From: Streptomyces sp. CB00316
GTDB lineage: Bacteria > Actinomycetota > Actinomycetes > Streptomycetales > Streptomycetaceae
Direction: 5' to 3'
Assembly (NCBI RefSeq): GCF_001905595.1
Contig: NZ_LIXI01000020.1
Coordinates: 1-47,513, forward strand
Length of the DNA: 47,513 nucleotides
Under the pieces are notes generated by a model, which saw nothing but the letters and a program-made list of their open reading frames with translations, had not been told where the DNA came from and made no database searches. The translations under genes were made by a program, and so were the position numbers. Position 1 is the first letter of the stretch. Each line of letters starts with the position of its first letter. Shown here in pieces: positions 26,291 to 36,400 of the stretch.

Positions 26291-29200
26291 ATGACGATCG
26301 GAGCCGACGAAGACCCGGTAGTGGTCGTCGGGATGGCATGCCGCTACCCGGGCGGCGTGCGCTCCCCCGAGGAGCTGTGGGACCTGGTCCTCACGGGCCG
26401 TGACGCGATCTCCGGCTTCCCCGCGGACCGCGGCTGGGACCTGGACGCCCTGGCCGGCGACGGCCCGGGGCGCAGCGTGCCCCGCGAGGGCGGATTCCTG
26501 TACGGGGCCGCCGACTTCGACGCCGCGTTCTTCGGCATGTCCCCACGCGAGGCGGTCTCCACGGACCCCCAGCAGCGACTGGTGCTCGAAACCGCGTGGG
26601 AGGCGTTCGAACGCGCGGGCATCGACCCGCACAGCCTGAACGGCAGCAGCACGGGCGTGTTCGTCGGCACCAACGGGCAGGACTACGCCCTCGTCGCCGA
26701 CCGCTCCCCGCAGGACATGGCGGGCCACGCCGTGACCGGCCTCTCGCCCGGTGTCGCCTCCGGGCGGCTCGCCTACACCCTCGGCCTCGAAGGCCCGGCG
26801 GTCACCGTCGACACCACCTCGTCCTCCTCGCTGGTCGCGCTGCACTGGGCGGCCCGCTCCCTGCGCGCGGGGGAGTGCTCGACGGCCGTCGCGGGCGGCG
26901 CCACGGTGATGTCCACCCCCGCGGGCTTCGTCGGCCACTCCCGGCAGGGCGGCCTGGCCCCCGACGGGCGGTGCAAGGCGTTCTCCGACGCGGCGGACGG
27001 CACCGCCTGGGCCGAGGGTGTCGGCATGGTCGTACTGGAACGGCTTTCCGACGCCCGTGCGCGCGGGCACGCCGTGCTCGCCGTCCTCCGCGGCAGCGCC
27101 GTCAACCAGGACGGCGCGTCCAACGGACTGACCTCCCCGAGCGGACCGGCGCAGGAGCGGGTGATCCGGCAGGCCCTGGCCGACGCGGGACTCACCGGAG
27201 CCGACATCGACCTGGTCGAGGCCCACGGCACGGGCACGAGGCTCGGCGACCCGATCGAGGCACACGCCCTGCAGGCCGTGTACGGGCAGGACCGGGCCCC
27301 CGGCAACCCGCTGCGGTTCGGCTCCCTCAAGTCCAACATCGGGCACACCCAGGCGGCTGCCGGAGTGGCGGGCCTCATCAAGACGGTGATGGCCCTGCGG
27401 CACGGACTGATGCCGCGCACCCTCCACGTCGACAAGCGGACCGGCGAGGTGGACTGGCACGACGGTGCCGTCGAGCTGCTGACCGAACCGGTGCCCTGGC
27501 ACCCCGAGGGCCGCCCGAGGCGGGCCGGGGTGTCCTCCTTCGGCGTCAGCGGCACCAACGCGCACGTCATCGTGGAGCAGGCCCCCGACGAGACGGTGAC
27601 GCCCGCCCCCGAACCCGCCGTCGTGCCCGCGGTGGTTCCCTGGCCGGTCTCGGCCAACACCGAGCAGGCACTGACGGACCAACTGAACCGGCTGACCGGC
27701 TTCGTGGCGCGTGACCCCGCCCCCGACGCCCTCGACGTCGGCTACTCCCTGGCGACGGGGCGGGCCGCACTGCGGCACCGAGCGGTCCTGCTCGCGGACG
27801 GGCAGCGGGTGTCCCGGGCGGCCCGCTCCGAGGCCGGCGCCGGAACCGTCGCGGTCCTCTTTCCCGGCCAGGGCAGCCAGCGCCTGGGCATGGGCCGGGA
27901 ACTGTACGGACGCTTCCCGGTCTTCGCCCGCGCGCTCGACACCGTACTGAACGAGCTGGACCAGCACCTCGACGGCCCGCTGCGCGCTGTCCTGTGGGGT
28001 GAGGACCCCGGCCCGCTGAACAGCACGGGGTGGACACAGCCCGCGCTCTTCGCCGTCGAGACGGCCCTGTACCGGCTGGTGGAATCCCTCGGCGTCCGCC
28101 CCGCCGTGGTGGGCGGCCACTCGGTCGGCGAGATCACTGCGGCCCACGTCGCGGGGGTCCTCACCCTGGCCGACGCCTGCCGCCTGGTCGCCGCTCGCGC
28201 CGGGCTCATGCAGGCCCTGCCGGCCGGCGGTGCCATGGTGGCCGTGGAGGCCACCGAGGCCGAGCTGGCCCCCCTGCTCGACGGCCGCGAGGACGAGGTC
28301 TCCCTCGCCGCGGTCAACGGACCCCGGTCCGTGGTGGTCGCGGGCGACGAGAGCACCACCCTGGAGATCACCGCCCACTTCGCCGGGCAGGGCCGCAGGA
28401 CCAGCCGGCTGCCCGTCTCCCACGCCTTCCACTCGCCGCTGATGGAGCCGATGCTCGCGGACTTCCGGAGCGTCGTCGCGACACTCACCTTCCACGAGCC
28501 GGACATGACCGTCCTGTCCAACCTCACCGGCCGGCCCGCGGGCGCCGAACTGCGCACCCCCGACTACTGGGTCCGGCACGTGCGCCACAGCGTGCGGTTC
28601 GCCGACGGCATCGGGGCGCTGCGGGGCGAGAACGTGGACGTGCTGCTGGAGCTGGGCCCCGGGAGCGTCCTGTCCGCGATGGCCAGGGAGGGCCTCGGGG
28701 ACACCAGCGCCGACGGCGACGCCGTCCGGCCCCTGACCGTCGTCCCCGCCCTGCGCAAGGACCGCCCGGAGGAGGCCGCACTCGTCACCGCGCTCGGCCT
28801 GCTGTACGCCGAAGGCGTCCCGGTCGACTGGCGGGTCTTCTTCGCCGGCACGGGAGCCCGGCGGATCGACCTGCCCACCTACGCCTTCCAGCACGAACGC
28901 CACTGGCCGGCCCCGCCCGCCGGGCCGGCCGACGGCGGCACGGCCGCCACCGGGCATCCCCTGCTCGGCGCGAGCCTCGAACTCGCCGACGGGGGCGGCC
29001 TGGTGTGCACCGGGACGCTCTCCGTCCGCACCCAGCCGTGGCTGGCGCACCACGCGGTCGCCGGACGGATCACGCTGCCGGGGTCCGCCCTGCTGGAAGC
29101 CGTGGTCCGGGCAGGCGACGAGGCCGGCTGCGACCGGGTCGAGGAACTGGCCCTCACCCGGCCCTTGGCCCTTCCCGACCACGGCGCGGTACGGCTCCAG

Positions 29201-30406
29201 GTCCGCGTCGGGGCCGGGGACGGCATCGGACGGCGCTTCGTCACCGTCCACTCACGGCCGGAAGGCGCCACCGGCGAGCCCTGGACCGAACACGCCACGG
29301 GGTACCTCGCCCCCGGCGCCCTGGAGCCGGACACCCGCCCGGCGCCGGGCCCCGGGGCGGACGTGTGGCCGCCGGAGGACGCCGAACAGGTCGCTCTGGA
29401 CGGTCACTACGAGCGGCTCGCCGATCAGGGCCTCGACTACGGCCCGGTCTTCCGGGGGCTGCGGGCGCTGTGGAGGAGGGGCGACCAGACCTTCGCCGAG
29501 GTCGCCCTGCCGACGGAGACGGCCGACGCGCCGGCGTACGGACTCCACCCCGCCCTGCTGGACGCCGCACGGCACGCGGCCATGGCGGAGCGCACCGGTG
29601 TCCCGGACCTCTGGCGGGACGTGGTCCTGCGTGCACGGGGTGCCACCGCCCTGCGCGTACGGATCGACCCCGTCGAGGACACGGCCGGCACGGTACTGCG
29701 GCTGACGGCGACCGACCGCAGCGGCGCCCCCGTGCTCACCGCCGACGCTCTGCGCGTCCGCCCCCTGACCGCCGAGGAACTGCGGCCCGCTCCGGTGACG
29801 AGCCCGCACAGGACGCCCCCGCCGTCCGGCGGACCCCGCACCACGGGGCCGTCGGCGACCGCGCCGGGCGCGCCCGGCTCCGGTGCCGTCACTCCGCTCA
29901 AACAGCTCGACGGGGTGCCCCCCGCGAAACGGGACCGCCATCTGCTGGACCTGGTGCGCGCCGAGACGGCCGCCGTCCTCGGCCACGGCACCCCGGACTC
30001 CGTCGGAGCCCACCACGCCTTCAAGGAGCTGGGCCTCGACTCGCTCGCGGGCGTCGAACTCCGCGACCGGCTCATCGCCCTCACCGGTCGCCGGCTGCCC
30101 AGCACACTCGTCTTCAACTACCCGACGCCCGCCCTGATCGCCGGCTACCTCGCGACGGTGCTCACCCCACCGGACGCCTCCGCGGCCGGCTCCGTCGACG
30201 ACGAACTCGCCCGATTCGAGGCCGTCGTCCACGCCGTACCGTCGGACGGTTCCGAACGCCAGGTGATCGCCGACCGCCTGGAAAGACTCCTTTCCGCCCT
30301 TCGGCAGCCCTCGCCCTCCCCGGCGCACGGGCCTGGCGAGGACATCGACACGGTGTCGGTCGACAGACTGCTCGACATCATCGATGAAGAGTTCGAAACC
30401 ACGTAA
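26291..30406 (+). CDS. nysA: PKS loading protein KS(Ser)-AT-DH-ACP (NysA/AmphA-type)
   Basis: 1,371 residues that supply the starter unit. The KS has VDTTSSSS in place of VDTACSSS: the catalytic Cys is Ser177 (codon 26819-26821), so this KS can decarboxylate malonyl-ACP to acetyl-ACP but not condense. AT (about 27841-28790) has GHSVGE (Ser611) and HAFH, malonyl type. A DH (28945-29760) keeps HxxxGxxxxP (His921) and DxxxH, although there is no KR to make its substrate, so it is probably structural. ACP (29930-30165) has GLDSL with Ser1251. A C-terminal helix ending DRLLDIIDEEFETT should dock to the next PKS. ATG 26291 has AGGAG at 26275-26279, 11 bases away; upstream in-frame starts at 26036 and 26210 lack a good ribosome site. 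The next PKS begins 47 bases downstream. Confidence 0.94.
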   Translation: MTIGADEDPVVVVGMACRYPGGVRSPEELWDLVLTGRDAISGFPADRGWDLDALAGDGPGRSVPREGGFLYGAADFDAAFFGMSPREAVSTDPQQRLVLETAWEAFERAGIDPHSLNGSSTGVFVGTNGQDYALVADRSPQDMAGHAVTGLSPGVASGRLAYTLGLEGPAVTVDTTSSSSLVALHWAARSLRAGECSTAVAGGATVMSTPAGFVGHSRQGGLAPDGRCKAFSDAADGTAWAEGVGMVVLERLSDARARGHAVLAVLRGSAVNQDGASNGLTSPSGPAQERVIRQALADAGLTGADIDLVEAHGTGTRLGDPIEAHALQAVYGQDRAPGNPLRFGSLKSNIGHTQAAAGVAGLIKTVMALRHGLMPRTLHVDKRTGEVDWHDGAVELLTEPVPWHPEGRPRRAGVSSFGVSGTNAHVIVEQAPDETVTPAPEPAVVPAVVPWPVSANTEQALTDQLNRLTGFVARDPAPDALDVGYSLATGRAALRHRAVLLADGQRVSRAARSEAGAGTVAVLFPGQGSQRLGMGRELYGRFPVFARALDTVLNELDQHLDGPLRAVLWGEDPGPLNSTGWTQPALFAVETALYRLVESLGVRPAVVGGHSVGEITAAHVAGVLTLADACRLVAARAGLMQALPAGGAMVAVEATEAELAPLLDGREDEVSLAAVNGPRSVVVAGDESTTLEITAHFAGQGRRTSRLPVSHAFHSPLMEPMLADFRSVVATLTFHEPDMTVLSNLTGRPAGAELRTPDYWVRHVRHSVRFADGIGALRGENVDVLLELGPGSVLSAMAREGLGDTSADGDAVRPLTVVPALRKDRPEEAALVTALGLLYAEGVPVDWRVFFAGTGARRIDLPTYAFQHERHWPAPPAGPADGGTAATGHPLLGASLELADGGGLVCTGTLSVRTQPWLAHHAVAGRITLPGSALLEAVVRAGDEAGCDRVEELALTRPLALPDHGAVRLQVRVGAGDGIGRRFVTVHSRPEGATGEPWTEHATGYLAPGALEPDTRPAPGPGADVWPPEDAEQVALDGHYERLADQGLDYGPVFRGLRALWRRGDQTFAEVALPTETADAPAYGLHPALLDAARHAAMAERTGVPDLWRDVVLRARGATALRVRIDPVEDTAGTVLRLTATDRSGAPVLTADALRVRPLTAEELRPAPVTSPHRTPPPSGGPRTTGPSATAPGAPGSGAVTPLKQLDGVPPAKRDRHLLDLVRAETAAVLGHGTPDSVGAHHAFKELGLDSLAGVELRDRLIALTGRRLPSTLVFNYPTPALIAGYLATVLTPPDASAAGSVDDELARFEAVVHAVPSDGSERQVIADRLERLLSALRQPSPSPAHGPGEDIDTVSVDRLLDIIDEEFETT

Positions 30407-30453
30407 AGAACTGCTGCTTTCGCTCGCGACCCGATGATGATGAGGACGGACCG

Positions 30454-33400
30454 GTGCCAGAAGACCAGCAGGACAAAGTAGTCGACTACCTGAGGCGAGT
30501 GACGTCCGATCTCCGTCGTGCACGCCAGCGCATCGGCGAGATGGAACTGAGGGAGAACGAGCCGATCGCCATCGTCGGAATGGGTTGTAGACTGCCCGGC
30601 GGTGTGCGCTCCCCGGAAGCTCTCTGGGAACTCGTCGAATCCGGCGGGGACGCCATATCCGGATTTCCCGCGGACCGCGGCTGGGACCTCGACCGGCTCA
30701 CCGGGGACGGCGAAGGAAACAGCGCAACGCACGAAGGGGGATTCCTCTACGAGGCAGCGGAATTCGACGCCGAATTCTTCGGAATATCGCCGCGCGAAGC
30801 GCTCGCCATGGACCCCCAGCAGCGGCTGCTGCTCGAAGTGACCTGGGAGGCACTGGAGCGGTCCGGCATCGCCCCGACGGCACTGCGCGGCAGCAGGGCG
30901 GGCGTCTTCGTGGGCGCCTACCACTGGGGTGCGCCCTCGGCGGCGGCCGGCACGGAACTCCACGGGCACGCGCTGACCGGCACCGCCGCCAGCGTGCTCT
31001 CGGGACGCCTCGCCTACACGCTCGGCCTCGAAGGCCCGGCCATCACCGTCGACACCGCCTGCTCCTCCTCCCTGGTGGCACTGCACGTCGCGGCCCAGTC
31101 GCTGCGCAGCGGCGAGTCCTCACTCGCCGTCGTCGGCGGCGTCACGGTCCTCAGCGAGCCCTCCGTCTTCGTCGAGTTCAGCAAGCAGGGCGGCCTGGCC
31201 CCCGACGGCCGCTGCAAGGCCTTCTCCGACGACGCGGACGGCACGGGCTGGGGCGAAGGCGTCGGCGTGCTCGTCGCGGAGCGCCTCTCCGACGCGGTCC
31301 GCAACGGCCACCAGGTGCTCGCGGTGCTGCGGTCGTCCGCCGTCAACCAGGACGGCGCGTCCAACGGCCTCACAGCTCCCAACGGCCCCTCGCAGGAACG
31401 CGTCGTACGTCAGGCCCTGGCCAACGCCGGCCTGTCGGGCGGCGAGGTGGACGCGGTGGAGGCGCACGGTACGGGTACCCGGCTGGGCGACCCGATCGAG
31501 GCGCAGGCGCTGCTGGCCACCTACGGCCAGGGCCGTGAGGAGGGGCACCCGCTGTGGCTGGGGTCCCTCAAGTCGAACATCGGGCACACCCAGGCCGCCG
31601 CCGGGGTCGCGGGCGTCATCAAGATGGTCATGGCCCTGCGCAACGGCGTGCTGCCCCGAACGCTCCACTCCGAGAAGCCGTCCTCGCAGGTCGAGTGGGA
31701 CTCCGGCGCGGTTCGCCTGCTCACCGAATCCGTCGCCTGGCCGGAGAGGGGACGGCCGCGCAGGTGCGCGGTGTCCTCCTTCGGGATCAGCGGCACCAAC
31801 GCCCACGCCCTGCTGGAGCAGGCCCCGGAGCCCGCCGAGCCGCAGGAGCCCGTACCGGCCGCCCCCTGTGCCGAAGCCGCCACCGTCCCGTGGGTGTTCT
31901 CGGGCCGCGGCGAGGCAGCGGTGCGTGACGGGGCCAGGGCCCTCGTGGAGATGCTCGGGGCCGCACCCGGGACGCGTCCGGCCGACGTCGGCCACTCCCT
32001 GGTCGCCTCGCGCTCGCTCTTCGAGCACCGGGCGGTCGTGATCGGAGCCGGACGCGAGGAACTCCTCGCCACGACCACCGCGTTGGGCTCCGGAGCACCC
32101 GGGACCGGCCTGGTCCGGGGTGTGGCTGATGTGGAGGGGCGGACGGTGTTCGTGTTTCCGGGTCAGGGTTCGCAGTGGGTGGGGATGGGTGCGCGGCTGT
32201 TGGAGGAGTCGCCGGTGTTCGCGGAGCGTGTGGCGGAGTGTGCGGCGGTGTTGGGTGAGTTCACCGGTTGGTCGTTGGTGGATGTGTTGCGTGGTGTTGA
32301 GGGTGCTCCGTCGTTGGAGCGGGTGGATGTGGTGCAGCCGGCGTCGTTCGCGGTGATGGTGTCGTTGGCGGCTGTGTGGCGTTCGTGTGGTGTGGTGCCG
32401 GATGCGGTGGTGGGGCATTCGCAGGGGGAGATCGCGGCGGCGGTGGTGTCGGGTGCGTTGTCCCTTGAGGATGGTGCGCGGGTGGTGGCGTTGCGGAGTC
32501 GGGCGATCGGCCGGGTGTTGGCGGGTCGTGGCGGCATGATGTCGGTTCCGCTTCCGTTGGAGGAGGTGGAGGGTCGTCTGGGGGTGTGGTCGGGGCGGGT
32601 GTCGGTGGCTGCGGTCAACGGTCCGCGTTCGGTGGTGGTGTCGGGTGAGCCGGAGGCGCTGGATGAGCTGTCGGCGGTGTTGTCGGCCGAGGGGGTGCGG
32701 GTGCGGCGGGTCGCGGTGGATTACGCGTCGCATTCGGTGCAGGTGGAGCGTCTTCGTGATGAGCTGGCGGGGGTGTTGGCGCCGGTTGTTCCGCGGGTGG
32801 GTGAGGTTCCGTTCTTCTCGACGGTGACGGGTGGGTGGCTGGATACGCGGGAGATGGACGGTGGTTACTGGTTCCGTAATCTGCGGGGGCGGGTGTTGTT
32901 CGCGGATGCGGTCGAGGGTTTGCTGGCGGAGGGGTATCGGGCGTTTGTCGAGGTGAGTTCGCATCCGGTGTTGACGATGCCGGTGCAGGACATGATCGAC
33001 CGGGTCGGGGAGCCGGGTGTGGTGGCCGGTACTCTGCGGCGGGAGCAGGACAGTGTGGCGCGTTTCCTGCGTTCGGCCGCTGAGGTCTTCGTGCGTGGGG
33101 TCGACGTCGACTGGGCGGGGGTCTTCGCGGGTACCGGTGCCCGGCGGGTCGACCTGCCCACCTACCCCTTCCAGCACGAGCGTTTCTGGAACATCCCGGC
33201 CGTCATCGACCGGGTCGACGCCATCGATCCGCAGGACGCGGAGTTCTGGACCGCCGTCGAACGGGAGGACCTCGCCGCCCTGGCCACGACGCTGCGGACG
33301 GACGAGAACGCGATCGCCGCAGTACTGCCCGCCCTCTCCGCCTGGCGCCGCACCCGCAGCGACCGCTCCGCCATCGACTCCTGGCGCTACCGGGTGACCT

Positions 33401-36400
33401 GGTCACCGGTGGCGAAGGTCCCGCAGAGCACCCTCACGGGGACCTGGCTGGTGGTCAGCGCCGCAGGCGTCGACGACAGCGAGGCCACCGGCCTGCTGAC
33501 CGGAGCGGGCGCCGAGGTCACCCGCCTCGTCCTGGACGAGGCCTGCACGGACCGCGCGGTCCTCGCCGAACGGCTCGCCGACGCGGGCGAGTTCACCGGC
33601 ATCGTCTCCGTGCTCGCCGCCGCCGAGGAGCGCGGCACCCGCCATCCGGGCCTCACCCTCGGCCTCGCACTCACCGTCTCCCTGGTCCAGGCCCTCGGCG
33701 ACGCCGGAGTCGTCGCCCCGCTGTGGTTCCTCACCCGGGGCGCGGTCTCCACCGGTCCGGGCGACCCGCTGACCCACCCGGCGCAGGCACAGGTCGCCGG
33801 AGTCGGCTGGACCACGGCCGTGGAACACCCGCAGCGCTGGGGCGGGGTCGTCGACCTCCCGCCGGTGTTCGACCGCCGCGCCGCCGGACGCGTGGTGTCC
33901 GCGCTCGCGGGCGCGCTCGGTGACGAGGACCAGCTCGCCGTACGCCCCTCCGGGATCTTCACCCGCCGCGTCGTCCGCGCCCCGGCCGCGCGAGAGGGTC
34001 GCGCCCGCGCCTGGACTCCGCGCGGTACGACCCTGGTCACCGGAGGATCCGGAACCCTCGCCCCCGGCCTCGCCCGCTGGCTCGCCGAGCAGGGCGCCGA
34101 CCATGTGGTGCTCGCCAGCCGCCGGGGCGCCGAGGCGCCCGGCGCCGCCGAACTCGTCGCGGAACTCGCCGAGTCCGGCACCGAGGCCGCCGCCGTCGCC
34201 TGCGACGTGACCGACCGCGCCGCGCTCGCCGCGCTCCTCGCGGACCTCAAGGCGGACGGACGCTCCGTACGCACCGTCGTCCACACCGCCGCCGTCATGG
34301 AGCTGTACACCCTGGCCGAGACCACGATGGAGTCCTTCGCCGACGTCGTGCACGCCAAGGTGACCGGGGCCCAGCACCTCGACGAACTCCTCGACGACGA
34401 CGAGCTCGACGACCTGATCCTCTACTCCTCCACCGCCGGCATGTGGGGCAGCGGGCACCACGCGGCCTACGTGGCGGGCAACGCCTACCTCTCCGCTCTC
34501 GCCGTGCACCGGCGGGCCCGCGGTCTGCGCACCACCTCCGTGCACTGGGGCAAGTGGCCCGACGACGCCGAACGCGAACGGGCCGACCCGCACCACATCC
34601 GCCGCAGCGGACTCGCCCACCTGGACCCGCAGCTCGCCCTGCGCGGGCTGGGCCGGGCCCTCGACGACGACGAGACCGTCATCGGACTCGCGGACATCGA
34701 CTGGGACACCTACTATCCGGTCTTCACCGCCGGCCGCCCCACCCGCCTGTTCGACGAGGTGCCCGAGGTCGCCCGCCAACTCGCCCCCGCCACCGGACCG
34801 GCGGCCGCCCGACCGGCGACGAGCGACCTCGCCGCACGGCTGAACGGCCTGGAAGGCCCCGAGCAGGACCGGCTCCTGCTCACCCTCGTCCGCACCGAGG
34901 CGGCCGCCGTCCTCGGGCACGACTCCGCCGAGTCCTTCCCCGAGCGGCGCGCCTTCCGCGACGCCGGCTTCGACTCGGTGACCGCGGTGGACCTGCGCAA
35001 CCGCATCGTCGCGGCCACGGGTCTGACGCTCCCCTCGACCATGGTCTTCGACCACCCCAGCCCCGTGGCGCTGGCCGCCTTCCTGAAGACCGTCGCCCTC
35101 GGCGGCGGCACCGAAGCCGAGACGGCCGCGCGCACCGTCCCCACCGGACCGGGGGCCGACGACGACCCGATCGCCATCATCGGCATGAGCTGCCGCTACC
35201 CCGGCGGTGTGAGCTCGCCCGAGGAGCTGATCAGGTTCGCCCTGGACGGCGCCGACGCGATCACCGAGTTCCCCTCCGACCGCCACTGGGACGCCCGGGG
35301 CCTCTACGACCCCGACCCCGACCGGCAGGGCCGGACCTACTCAGTCCGCGGCGGGTTCCTGCACGACGCGGCGGAGTTCGACCCCGCGTTCTTCGGCATC
35401 TCGCCGCGCGAGGCCCTGTCCATGGACCCGCAGCAGCGCCTGCTCCTGGAGACCTCCTGGGAGGCGTTCGAGCGCGCCGGGATCGACCTGGAGACGCTCC
35501 GGGGCACCACCGCCGGCACCTTCATCGGCGCCAGCTACCAGGACTACTCGACGAGCGTGCAGAACGGCGCCGAGGGCTCCGAGGTCCACATGGTCACCGG
35601 TACGGCGGCCAGCGTGCTGTCCGGCAGGGTGTCCTACCTGTACGGATTCGAGGGCCCCGCGGTCACCGTCGACACCGCCTGCTCCTCCTCCCTGGTCGCG
35701 ATGCACCTGGCCTGCCAGTCCCTGCGCAGCGGGGAGAGCTCACTCGCCCTGGCGGGCGGCGCGGCCGTCATGGGCACCCCGCACGCCTTCGTCGGCTTCA
35801 GCCGGCAGCGCGCCCTCGCGCTCGACGGCCGCTGCAAGCCGTTCTCCGACGACGCCGACGGAATGACCCTCGCCGAGGGCGTCGGCCTCGTCCTGCTGGA
35901 GCGCCTCTCCGACGCCCGCCGCAACGGCCACCGCGTCCTCGCGGTCGTCCGCGGCTCGGCGATCAACCAGGACGGCGCGTCCAACGGCCTCACCGCCCCC
36001 AACGGCCCCTCCCAGCAGCAGGTCATCCGCCAGGCCCTGGCCGACGCCGGTCTGTCGGGCGGCGAGGTGGACGCGGTGGAGGCGCACGGTACGGGTACCC
36101 GGCTGGGCGACCCGATCGAGGCGCAGGCGCTGCTGGCCACCTACGGCCAGGGCCGTGAGGAGGGGCACCCGCTGTGGCTGGGGTCCCTCAAGTCGAACAT
36201 CGGGCACACCCAGGCCGCCGCCGGGGTCGCGGGCGTCATCAAGATGGTCATGGCCATGTCCGAGGGGGTGCTGCCCGCTACCCTCCACACCACCACCCCC
36301 TCCACGCACGTCGACTGGACCGCCGGAGCGGTGGAACTCCTCACCGCGCGGACCGACTGGCCGGACACCGACCGCCCTCGACGGGCCGGCGTGTCGTCCT

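Larger units (their letters stand above)
30556..35090 (+). other. PKS module 1: KS-AT(methylmalonyl)-KR(A2-like)-ACP
   Basis: KS Cys203 (codon 31060-31062) in VDTACSSS. AT with GHSQGE and YASH (near 32720-32734). The KR lacks LDD and has the A-type tryptophan 8 residues before the catalytic tyrosine (MWGSGHHAAYVAGN, Tyr codon 34468-34470); a His 3 residues before that tyrosine is the mark of the A2 subtype, which sets an L-hydroxyl next to an epimerised methyl. The ACP has GFDSVT. Codon use between about 32110 and 33160 is unlike the rest. Confidence 0.88.

Noticed and set aside
25844..29251. Antisense open frame of 1,135 codons opposite the loading PKS, running into the glycosyltransferase
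   Set aside because: It crosses the divergent promoter and overlaps two well-supported genes; no domain is seen in the translation.
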